A DNA stretch of 30,129 bases, taken from NCBI GenBank assembly GCA_964512485.1, contig CAZEHJ010000041.1, positions 1-30,129 of the forward strand, in the 5' to 3' direction. Below are positions 21,371 through 28,901 of the stretch, piece by piece. The position numbers and the translations under genes are program-made. The stretch is from CAZEHJ01 sp964512485 (lineage in GTDB: Bacteria; Bacteroidota; Rhodothermia; Rhodothermales; UBA10348). Every line of letters begins with the position of its first letter. Positions within the stretch are counted from its first letter, which is position 1. The notes below the pieces were generated by a model, which saw only the letters and a list, made by a program, of their open reading frames with translations, was not told the DNA's origin and ran no database searches.

Positions 21371-23986
21371 TCAATTCGCGTTCTGGCGCAGTATATCAAC
21401 CGGTTTCATCCGAGCTCCTCGGTACGATCCTGCCACTGACGTCAAGATGGTTGCGGCAAGAATGATGACGATCGGACTCAGCAAGAAAACCAATCGCATT
21501 ACGAACGCTTCACCAGAATCCGAAGTAGCCTGATTCAGTCCATTCATTACGACAGAAATGGCCAGATAACTGATAGGCGCTCCGATAAGCAGCGAAATCA
21601 CGGCCACTTTGAGCGTATCACTTTGCATCACCCGAATAATATTCCAGTCGCTCGCCCCAAGAGATTTGCGGATTCCGATTTCTCTGCCGCGTTTGGTTAC
21701 CGTAATCAGAACCAGTCCGAAGAGACCCATGACCGCTATGATGAGCGCAATTCCAGAGATAAACAGGAAGATCTTGGCGCTACCATCCAGACCAGCGAAG
21801 TAGTCGTCGAGGATGGTATGCTGGTAAAATCCGGTGAACGGTGTGTTCGGCACTGATTTGCGCCATTTGGACAACACAACTTCTCCGAATTGGTTCGCCT
21901 CCAGACCAGATACCTGTATGACCAAAAATCGATGACTCTCTTCCGGGGTAATAGTGAAAACCGTCGGCTCTATGCCGAACACAAACGCACTGCTATACAG
22001 GTCTTCCGCAACCCCGATTATTTCCATCTGCCGACCATCAACTTCAACAAACTGCCCTACCGCGCTCTCGACTTCAGGAAGTCCCAGTGAGAGTGCAAAT
22101 TTCGAATTGACAACGAGTGCCCCCTGTGCATCGGCAGCTCTATTTTCGTCAAAAAACCGACCTTCCCTCAAACGAACTCCCATCGTCTCGAGGTAATTGA
22201 AGCCGACACCCATCTGGTCGACGGACAATTCCTGACCTTCGTACTTCACCAACAGGGGTTGCGCGCCTCGACCGATGTGTTCGGTAGAACCTGCGGTTCG
22301 AATCACATTGGCGTCCATATCCAGCTCCGATCGAAATGACCGCATCTGGTCGGCCTCTTGAAATGGCACCACTATCCGATTGTCCGAATCGTATCCCCAA
22401 TCAAGATTTCTCTGATGTTTTGCGTTCTCGAGAAGAACAACTCCGAAGGTCAGGAGCAAGAAAGAGAACACGAGCTGCGCTCCCAGCATCAATCTGGTCA
22501 AACGCTTCTTGCCCGTGACCTGAAGCGTTCCGCGAAGCACTTTGGAAGGTTGGAATCGAGAAACGAAAAGGGCTGGATACAATCCTGCACCTACTCCCGT
22601 GACACCAAGAACTCCCAGCAGAAACATCCAGAGAAGCCGGTTTTCGAGGTAGTTCAGTTCGAAACCAAGACCATCCTGCGTTGAATTGATCCATGGAATG
22701 AACAAAAATTCGGCCAGAAAGACCCCGATAACCAGAGCTCCGAGGCTCAGGATAATATTTTCGCCCAAAAACTGGCCGATCAGCTGAATTCGGTAGCTTC
22801 CCACAACCTTGCGAAGACCAATCTCTTTCGATCGTTGCATCGCTTTTGCGATCGCGATGTTGACGTAGCTCAGGCAGGCAACAAGAAGAACCAGCAGAGC
22901 AATAAAGCCGAACATGAGATAGGCGACCGGAAACACTCCCGCTGAAGGACTTTGTTTGAGTTGCAGTGCGCTGGTCGGGAGGTCGGTGAGCGACTCGAGC
23001 ATCAATTTGGTGACTTCTCGATCCTGGTTGGCCGCTGCTACCAGGGGCAAGAAAGATGACATGCCTTCTTCGACCTCAGACGCCTCTGCTCCCGGACGCA
23101 GCAGAGCATAGGTGGCGCTCGTGTAAGCTCCCCAATCGGACAGATCGACGTCCAATTCAGTGAGATACGAATATGGAGCGAGCACATGAAAACCGAAGCT
23201 CGAGGCCATAGGCACGCGTTCGGCGACCCCTGACACAACCGTCCCAATGGTTTTCCCATTGGAAAGCGTCAAGAAAACTTCCTGACCGACGGGATCATCT
23301 TCTCCGAAATACTTGGCCGTCGTGCGTTCTGAGAGAATGATTCCCCTTCCATTTTCAAACTCTGTCGCATTCCCGCTCACGAGGGGAAAAGTGAACACGT
23401 TGAAAAATTCGTCATCCGCGAATCGCAGTGATTCGCCTGCAATCATGTCTCCATACTGCATCGAGGCGCTGCCTCTAGCCAGACGTACCGTCGCTGCCAC
23501 ACCGGGAATACTTTCCGCCATTTCAGGACCAAGAGGCATGGGAGAATTTCCCCAGGCATCGACAGCATCTCCTACTCGGGCTTCATGTTCGACCAGATAA
23601 ATGTCATCCAGGTTTTCATGGAAGCTGTCCATATTGAGCTGAAGATCGATGAAGAGAAACATCACGATCGTTGCTCCTACAGCGGCCGACAGCCCGGTAA
23701 TATTGAGAGCTGTAGTCAGGCGGTGCCTTTTGAAATTGCGAATTGCCGCAATGGCATAATGTTTGAACATGAACAGACCCCAGTACTGGGAATTATTGAG
23801 CGCCGCAGGGATGGATGAAAAAATCTGACCGATATACCAGAGGTCGGCCCGGCGCTTGGACGATTCGTCTGCGATGGAAGCATAGACTTCTTCGATGTCA
23901 GCACTCGAAACACCGAGTGGGTCGAAGGGCAACAGCTTTTCGAACAGCCATCTCAGAAATCGATTTGGTCGGATGTGATCATTCAT
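21371..23986 (-). CDS. FtsX/MacB-like ABC permease with N-terminal prefix domain
   Basis: 871 residues. Residues 1-80 form a soluble helical prefix ('RFLRWLFEKLLPFDPLGVSSADIEEVYASIADESSKRRADLWYI'). A membrane span follows at about 95-115, then a MacB periplasmic core domain to about 345. The first FtsX block lies at about 350-435 ('SYVNIAIAKAMQRSKEIGLRKVVGSYRIQLIGQFLGENII'). A second core and a second FtsX block fill about 500-870 ('REIGIRKSLGASDWNIIRVMQSDTLK'). This is the duplicated permease layout found beside PadR regulators, normally without a dedicated ATPase gene, and none is seen here. It may drive mechanical work on lipoproteins or export. ATGA overlap with padR couples both genes. 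Confidence 0.9.
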   Translation of the reverse strand: MNDHIRPNRFLRWLFEKLLPFDPLGVSSADIEEVYASIADESSKRRADLWYIGQIFSSIPAALNNSQYWGLFMFKHYAIAAIRNFKRHRLTTALNITGLSAAVGATIVMFLFIDLQLNMDSFHENLDDIYLVEHEARVGDAVDAWGNSPMPLGPEMAESIPGVAATVRLARGSASMQYGDMIAGESLRFADDEFFNVFTFPLVSGNATEFENGRGIILSERTTAKYFGEDDPVGQEVFLTLSNGKTIGTVVSGVAERVPMASSFGFHVLAPYSYLTELDVDLSDWGAYTSATYALLRPGAEASEVEEGMSSFLPLVAAANQDREVTKLMLESLTDLPTSALQLKQSPSAGVFPVAYLMFGFIALLVLLVACLSYVNIAIAKAMQRSKEIGLRKVVGSYRIQLIGQFLGENIILSLGALVIGVFLAEFLFIPWINSTQDGLGFELNYLENRLLWMFLLGVLGVTGVGAGLYPALFVSRFQPSKVLRGTLQVTGKKRLTRLMLGAQLVFSFLLLTFGVVLLENAKHQRNLDWGYDSDNRIVVPFQEADQMRSFRSELDMDANVIRTAGSTEHIGRGAQPLLVKYEGQELSVDQMGVGFNYLETMGVRLREGRFFDENRAADAQGALVVNSKFALSLGLPEVESAVGQFVEVDGRQMEIIGVAEDLYSSAFVFGIEPTVFTITPEESHRFLVIQVSGLEANQFGEVVLSKWRKSVPNTPFTGFYQHTILDDYFAGLDGSAKIFLFISGIALIIAVMGLFGLVLITVTKRGREIGIRKSLGASDWNIIRVMQSDTLKVAVISLLIGAPISYLAISVVMNGLNQATSDSGEAFVMRLVFLLSPIVIILAATILTSVAGSYRGARMKPVDILRQNAN

Positions 23987-24312
23987 GAGATTGCAGCCAG
24001 AGCGTTTTCAGATATTCCGTGCCAGAGCGCGCGTTCGACCTGCCTGATTTCACAAAGAGCCATTCGCCCTTTGGTCGTCAATCGGAACATGCGCCGCCGC
24101 TTCCCTCCCCTGATGGGAAGTGAATCAGACATGTAAGATTCGAGATGTCCTTTTCGAACGAGTCGGTCCAGAGAGACAAACAGTGCGCCAAAGGAAGAAG
24201 TTTTTCCGGAGACGTTGTTCATCTGATCCCGGATAGTTACACCGTACGCATCTTCCTGAAGTCGCCATACGGCGAGCAAGAGCATTTCTTCGGATCGGGT
24301 GAGCAGTTTCAT
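23983..24312 (-). CDS. PadR-family transcriptional regulator
   Basis: 109 residues. The PadR winged helix is seen as 'LTRSEEMLLLAVWRLQEDAYGVTIRDQMNNVSG', 'SFGALFVSLDRLVRKGHLESYMSDSLPIRGGKRRRMFRLTTKGRMAL'. It is the short PadR-s1-like form with only a remnant of the C-terminal dimer helix. It overlaps the permease gene by ATGA, so repressor and permease are made from one transcript. The inverted repeat at 24351-24405 in front of it is a possible operator. Confidence 0.92.
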   Translation of the reverse strand: MKLLTRSEEMLLLAVWRLQEDAYGVTIRDQMNNVSGKTSSFGALFVSLDRLVRKGHLESYMSDSLPIRGGKRRRMFRLTTKGRMALCEIRQVERALWHGISENALAAIS

Positions 24313-24350
24313 GTGAGAAGCCCGGGAAGCCCGGACAAAATCGTATTACA

Positions 24351-24405
24351 TAAAAAGTAGAACAAATGGCTCTACGGAGCCTTCTTTGTTTTGTTATACT
24401 TTTTA
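24351..24405. promoter_or_regulatory. Long imperfect inverted repeat with inner hairpin before padR
   Basis: Arms 24351-24366 (TAAAAAGTAGAACAAA) and 24390-24405 (reverse complement differs at one base of 16) flank a hairpin GGCTC-TACG-GAGCC (24368-24381). Read on the minus strand the inner hairpin is followed by ATTTGTTCTACTTTTTATG. It may therefore be both the terminator of the acylase gene and an operator site for PadR. The region 24313-24450 has no gene. Confidence 0.5.
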
Positions 24406-24450
24406 GGTATTTAAATTGCTACCGGTTGTGGCCCTTGATATTAGGGCTAT

Positions 24451-26586
24451 TCAGAAATCTGTTTTCAGACTGTACGTTCGGACAGCGTGCGCTTCAACAT
24501 CCTCTCTTGAGAACCATGCCCGCTTCATTTCACCTGCTGAATACAACTGGGCCTGATCGAAGTAATGCTCTGATTCGGGATCGCCGTTCTGTCCAAATAC
24601 GAAGAGCGATTTTGCTTCGGTATCCTCCCCGAATGCAACCACTTTGACGAATGAGTTTCCGTGGATTCCATACCGAACGCCGTTGGTTTCAGCACCGGTT
24701 GTATAGGTAAAGACGGATCCCATCCAGCCGGGTGCTCCGGAAACCGGAACGCTTGGTAGATCATAATTGAAGTCAGCATCACCCGATGCATCAGGCCGCT
24801 GAAGCCTGTTGACATCTCCCCATTCGACTCGCCACGTGCCATGTGTTGATTCCAGATCCTGCATGACCCGTGCAAGTACAGTGAGACCACCGCGGCCTCT
24901 ACCTTGTTGACCCCAGAGCACAAACAATGTCGTCGCGACAGAGCTCTGATCGGCCGTCCGATCCCATTCACGGAGTAATTGGATTGGCTCGGTAAATCGA
25001 GCGGCTCGGTCGGGTGTTCTGGCCCGCGCCCGGTCAAATTCGGTGAACAGATTACCCAGCCATTCATCGGCAGCCAGGAGATATGTATCCCATACATCGA
25101 TGGAAAACGATTCCAGTGAGGCTTCCTGGATCGAGGCCAGGACCTGTCGCGAGCGTCGAGCTCTACGATTATCGGTTTCATTTCCGACCATGTAATCAGG
25201 ATAGTCCCGACTTCGAATGCCGATTCCGTCCGTCGCCCCGAATGGCGTCGAGTTGGTGTTCTGGACGAACCCGCTTTCTGGATTGAGGACCTGAGGCAAC
25301 TCATCAATCGTGTGATACCCGTCCCACTCGGTAGCGGGATTGGTGCCATCCACAATCCCAGACCAGTTGAATCGCTCGGACCTCTTCGGAATGGAGTGAT
25401 TGTACAGATAATAAATATTCCCTTCCCGGTCCGCGTATGCTGTGTTCATGTACGACACATCCAGTGCCGACGCGGCCTCCTTCCACTCGACAAACGAGGT
25501 GGCCTTCATCATGTGGTACCACTGCTCAAACCAGCCTCCCTTCTCGTACTTGGCCAACTTCACTGCCAAAGGATTTCCGTCGTAAGAAGTGCCCAAAATG
25601 GGCCCGTGGTGCGTTTTCTGGTACGAAAACACCTCCGGGACCGAGCTACCCTTGACCCAGATCGAATCAGTCCAAGACGCTATTTCCCGCCATTCATCTC
25701 CGAACAGATAGGTGGATTCGTCTTCGCTGAACCTTTCGCGGTAGAGGTCACCGTAGTCTCCATAATTGTCCGTGTATGCCCATCCATGGTGAGCGTTGTT
25801 GCCCATGTAGGGAAGCATGAATCCGAATCGTGTCAATCCCGAGAACGAAAGGCCCTCCTCGCTCTCAAGATGTACCTCCCAGTAGGTCGAAAGACCGAAG
25901 AAGGACACGTGCGGATTAATCAGGAGCATCGGGTAGCCGGTCTCTGTCCTCGATCCCGATATCGCCCACTCGTTGGATCCCAGATGTCGTTCGCCGTTTG
26001 GTGCGACCAGGTCAGATGACCAGGCAGAGCCGGACAGGTCTCCGAATGACGCATCCGAGTCGGCCATCAACCGGCGGGTCTGACCCATCGACAAACCCGC
26101 GTAATTAAGGAACTCGTTGTGGTGATATTTGAATCGAATCAGAGCAAGCGTGTACCAGGGCTTGATCTCTTCCAGAAGCGAGCGCTTTGCGCCAGGATGG
26201 TCTACCAGATACGCGTTGAATCCACGCGAATACGCGTCGTAGAGTTCGCGCATGAAATCGGGTGAGCGCTCATACTCGGCCTTCGACACGGCTTCGATCT
26301 CCATACCTCGCGCCAGAAAATCGTCCATCAGGGCTTCATCACCCCGAATTTCCGCGGCCCGCCCAAGAGAGCGAATGAAATTGTCTTCTACCTGCGGCCA
26401 GTTGTCTTCAGCCTGGGCGTAGGCCGCTCCAAATACCACGCTGGCGTCCGTAGGGCCGAAAATGTGAGGCACTCCCCATTCATCTCGGATGATGGTAACC
26501 TCGACCGCTGAGTCCGCGTCATCAGCCGGAACGTCACAAGCGGAGAGGAATGAGTAAGCGAGGAGCAGGAGGATTCGAATTGTCAT
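24451..26586 (-). CDS. Penicillin-acylase-family Ntn hydrolase, lipoprotein
   Basis: 711 residues. The signal peptide carries a lipobox (FLSA-Cys17). The penicillin amidase fold is shown by 'VEVTIIRDEWGVPHIFGPTDASVVFGAAYAQAEDNW', the autocleavage site Gly203/Ser204 (HLGSNEWAISGSRTETG) where Ser204 becomes the N-terminal nucleophile of the beta chain, and 'PMLLINPHVSFFG'. The beta chain continues with 'WDGYHTIDELPQVLNPESGFVQNTNSTPF', 'PSVPVSGAPGWMGSVF' and 'GNSFVKVVAFGE'. Members cleave amides such as beta-lactam side chains, acyl-homoserine lactones or acylated peptides. Its outer location suggests action on external amides. It is transcribed alone, divergently from the CBM9-like gene. Confidence 0.92.
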   Translation of the reverse strand: MTIRILLLLAYSFLSACDVPADDADSAVEVTIIRDEWGVPHIFGPTDASVVFGAAYAQAEDNWPQVEDNFIRSLGRAAEIRGDEALMDDFLARGMEIEAVSKAEYERSPDFMRELYDAYSRGFNAYLVDHPGAKRSLLEEIKPWYTLALIRFKYHHNEFLNYAGLSMGQTRRLMADSDASFGDLSGSAWSSDLVAPNGERHLGSNEWAISGSRTETGYPMLLINPHVSFFGLSTYWEVHLESEEGLSFSGLTRFGFMLPYMGNNAHHGWAYTDNYGDYGDLYRERFSEDESTYLFGDEWREIASWTDSIWVKGSSVPEVFSYQKTHHGPILGTSYDGNPLAVKLAKYEKGGWFEQWYHMMKATSFVEWKEAASALDVSYMNTAYADREGNIYYLYNHSIPKRSERFNWSGIVDGTNPATEWDGYHTIDELPQVLNPESGFVQNTNSTPFGATDGIGIRSRDYPDYMVGNETDNRRARRSRQVLASIQEASLESFSIDVWDTYLLAADEWLGNLFTEFDRARARTPDRAARFTEPIQLLREWDRTADQSSVATTLFVLWGQQGRGRGGLTVLARVMQDLESTHGTWRVEWGDVNRLQRPDASGDADFNYDLPSVPVSGAPGWMGSVFTYTTGAETNGVRYGIHGNSFVKVVAFGEDTEAKSLFVFGQNGDPESEHYFDQAQLYSAGEMKRAWFSREDVEAHAVRTYSLKTDF

Positions 26587-26643
26587 GCAACGCCTTACGG
26601 GCAGAAACGGATATGGTTGTCATGGTCCCGAAGGAGAGCTGGG

Positions 26644-26718
26644 ATGGGGGCGGCCGAAAGGCCGCCCCCACTTTTTTATTCGAACGAAACGGGTTCTGGG
26701 TCGTTGTCGTCAACTTGA
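26644..26718 (+). CDS. Possible 24-codon leader peptide overlapping the hairpin
   Basis: AAGGAG (26631-26636) stands seven bases before ATG 26644-26646. The frame encodes MGAAERPPPLFYSNETGSGS and four more residues, with stop TGA at 26716-26718. It starts two bases before the terminator-like stem and runs through it, so translation could open the hairpin. There is no residue bias that would name a signal. This may be chance. Confidence 0.2.
   Translation: MGAAERPPPLFYSNETGSGSLSST
26646..26677 (+). terminator. Rho-independent-terminator-like hairpin in the 5' region of the CBM9 gene
   Basis: A perfect 10-bp stem GGGGGCGGCC/GGCCGCCCCC (26646-26655 and 26660-26669) closes a GAAA tetraloop, followed by ACTTTTTTATT. 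It points along the plus strand, but upstream of it only the divergent acylase gene exists. So it sits in the leader of the CBM9-like gene, or stops antisense transcripts from the acylase. Region 26587-26803 otherwise has no gene. Confidence 0.8.
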
Positions 26719-26803
26719 TGTGCCCCTTGCCTTCCCGGTGTACCCACTTGCCTTCCGGGCGCACTCAATCAATTGTGATGCTCCCACTCACTCCGAGAGC
26801 CGG

Positions 26804-28042
26804 ATGTCCTTGAGATCGACATGGTGCCTGTTGTTGCTGGTTCTGGTTGGCTGTGGCTCGCTCACTCCTGCTTCCCGGGAGACCTCGATTCATCCGGCGG
26901 CGGATGCTGCGGAATCCACGGCTTCCGTTTTAGCCGATTCGATCCGAGCCGCGTATCTCTGGCAGCGACTACGTCACCTGAATCCCCCCGTTCATTTCGC
27001 CTACAGGACCGCCGCACCGCCTTCAATAGACGGAGACCTGGATGAGGCGGCCTGGTCAGACGCTCCTGCTCTTTCCCCTTTTACGGAGATTACTGGCCAG
27101 CCGACGATGCCGGACTCGATCAGTACAACAGTTCGAATCATGTGGGACGATGACGCCCTCTATATCGGAGCCCGTCTTCGTGAGCCTCACGTCTGGGGCA
27201 CGCAAACCGAAAAAAACTCCATCATCTTCCACGAGAATGATTTCGAAGTATTTATCGATCCGGACGCAGATTTCCATCGCTATCATGAATTGGAAATAAA
27301 TGCTCTGGGAACGATCTGGGAGCTGACCCTCATGAGCCCGTATCGAGATGGTGGACCGTACACCATTCCTGACAATTTCCCGGGTCTCAAAAAAGCCGTC
27401 AGTGTGAAAGGCACGATCAACGACCCGTCTGACATCGACGAAGGCTGGAGCGTTGAGATCGCCGTGCCGTGGGAAGATCTCTCAAATCTGCACGACCTGG
27501 ATCCGATTCCGGACGATGGCGCTGTGTTGAGGATGAACTTCTCCCGCGTCCGGTGGGACCTTGTGGCTCAAGATTCGGGATACACAAAAACGACTCCACC
27601 TTCAGAAATAAATTGGACGTGGTCTCCAACCGGCATCGTCGATATCCATCGACCCGAAAAATGGGGCGCGGTCATATTCATCAACTCGGAACCGCCTCCG
27701 CCTCGAGAAGCGCCCTCGCAGCAGGCTCAGGCCTTTCAATCGAGCGTGCAGAACGACCTGGAATTACAGAAGCACCTGATGGACGCGTACTACTTCGCCG
27801 CGCACTATCGCGCGCGGAAAAACAGGTTTCCCTTGTCACTACAGGAAATACATCCCGATATTCGCTCGGCAGACCCTGAATTGTGTTATGCGTATTCAGG
27901 CTCGGAAGAAGAGTACCTGATGCAGATTGCGCGGCGACCTTACGACCAAACCTGCCCGAAATCACCAGAAAGCTGGAAAAAACCAGAGATCAGAGGATTT
28001 TCGATTGACCATCGCGGAAAACTCAGAAGAATCGACAATTGA
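26804..28042 (+). CDS. CBM9-like (carbohydrate-binding family 9) lipoprotein
   Basis: 412 residues from the ATG at 26804-26806; the frame is open further upstream (to 26585) but this start gives a lipoprotein signal peptide with lipobox LVG-Cys17. The CBM9-like beta-sandwich covers about 80-310: 'APPSIDGDLDEAAWSDAPALSPFTEI', 'TTVRIMWDDDALYIGARLREPHVWG', 'HENDFEVFIDPDADFHRYHELEINALGTIWELTL', 'GWSVEIAVPWEDL', 'LRMNFSRVRWDL', 'WTWSPTGIVDIHRPEKWGAVIF'. The last 85 residues ('HLMDAYYFAAHYRARKNRFPLSLQEI') recall the C-terminal pseudopilin-like extension seen in such proteins. It probably binds sugars or other ligands at the cell surface. The following VanZ-like start is one base beyond its stop. 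Confidence 0.87.
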   Translation: MSLRSTWCLLLLVLVGCGSLTPASRETSIHPAADAAESTASVLADSIRAAYLWQRLRHLNPPVHFAYRTAAPPSIDGDLDEAAWSDAPALSPFTEITGQPTMPDSISTTVRIMWDDDALYIGARLREPHVWGTQTEKNSIIFHENDFEVFIDPDADFHRYHELEINALGTIWELTLMSPYRDGGPYTIPDNFPGLKKAVSVKGTINDPSDIDEGWSVEIAVPWEDLSNLHDLDPIPDDGAVLRMNFSRVRWDLVAQDSGYTKTTPPSEINWTWSPTGIVDIHRPEKWGAVIFINSEPPPPREAPSQQAQAFQSSVQNDLELQKHLMDAYYFAAHYRARKNRFPLSLQEIHPDIRSADPELCYAYSGSEEEYLMQIARRPYDQTCPKSPESWKKPEIRGFSIDHRGKLRRIDN

Positions 28043-28043
28043 C

Positions 28044-28901
28044 GTGACGCCTGACGCGTCAGCGTTGGGGGTGCCCGGGGGACAATTCGCTCCCGGGTCA
28101 CCTCTGAGACGATCTTTCTGGCTCGTGATAAGCGGACTCTACGTCTGGTTTGTCATCATCAATCATGACTCTTTCCAGCTACCGATTCTTCGCATCCAGG
28201 ACGCCATGGGAATGTGGACCTGGCAACTTACTGTCGTTGCTTCCCTGGTGGCGCTGTCGGTTGCAGGCCTGATTTTGGTCCGAAGGATTCAGCCCCTGTT
28301 CGAAGGCCTGAAAATACAGCGCGTCCACCTGGCCGTGCTCATTCCGATCAGCGTTTTGTGTGCCTGGTTTCTGATGCTGACAGCCATTGAGGTTGCTCAT
28401 TATGTGCAGTACGGCATCCTCGTCCTGCTGCTGAGGCCGGTATTCAAAGCCATCTTGCCTGCTGTCTTTCTGTCCATTCTCGCCGGCACTGGCGACGAAT
28501 GGTATCAATACTGGATGCTGCATCCGTGGCAAGGCCAACTCGACTTCAACGATCTGGTCCTCAATGTCGTGGGAGCGGTGTCCGGCGCAATTCTCGCGCG
28601 CTGCTACTTCCGCGAAAATGAGTCACCGCGCTGGTGGTGGATGTGGCTCGGGATTCTAGCGCTCTTCTCGATCGTGATGCTTCTTCCTTCTGTCGATCTG
28701 TACGCTGATACTGCGCAATGGACCCTGCATCGTTTTGCTGAGCCCGATCCAGGCGTGATTGCATCGCGCTGGGTTGATCTGGGGTGGCGGAGTCACTGGT
28801 TTATCCTGAAATGGAAGGAAGCAGCCATTCTTTGTGCTGTGATTCCCCTAATCCTTCTGATTCCACTTCGGAAAGACCGTCAACCGACTGTTCAGAAATG
28901 A
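28044..28901 (+). CDS. VanZ-like multispanning membrane protein
   Basis: 285 residues if started at GTG 28044-28046, one base after the CBM9 stop; a TTG at 27927 would add a poorly conserved polar tail overlapping that gene. About six to seven membrane spans are seen. The VanZ-type pattern 'TAIEVAHYVQYGILVLLLRPVFKAILPAVFLSILAGTGDEWYQYW', followed by 'QLDFNDLVLNVVGAVSGAILA', is present: acidic residue in a span, then D..D...N..G...G. VanZ-like proteins are poorly understood; one confers low-level teicoplanin resistance. The stop overlaps the next ATG (ATGA), so it is tied to the STT3-like protein. Confidence 0.75.
   Translation: MTPDASALGVPGGQFAPGSPLRRSFWLVISGLYVWFVIINHDSFQLPILRIQDAMGMWTWQLTVVASLVALSVAGLILVRRIQPLFEGLKIQRVHLAVLIPISVLCAWFLMLTAIEVAHYVQYGILVLLLRPVFKAILPAVFLSILAGTGDEWYQYWMLHPWQGQLDFNDLVLNVVGAVSGAILARCYFRENESPRWWWMWLGILALFSIVMLLPSVDLYADTAQWTLHRFAEPDPGVIASRWVDLGWRSHWFILKWKEAAILCAVIPLILLIPLRKDRQPTVQK

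Noticed and set aside
24525..25355. 276-codon minus-strand frame within the acylase gene
   Set aside because: Same strand but another frame; the acylase frame is continuous from lipobox to stop with conserved motifs, so there is no frameshift to repair.
25312..26019. 235-codon open frame on + opposite the acylase gene
   Set aside because: No recognisable pattern and no start context; shadow of the long minus-strand gene.
26585..26803. N-terminal extension of the CBM9-like protein
   Set aside because: The extension crosses a terminator-like hairpin, begins inside the divergent promoter region and would bury the lipoprotein signal peptide.
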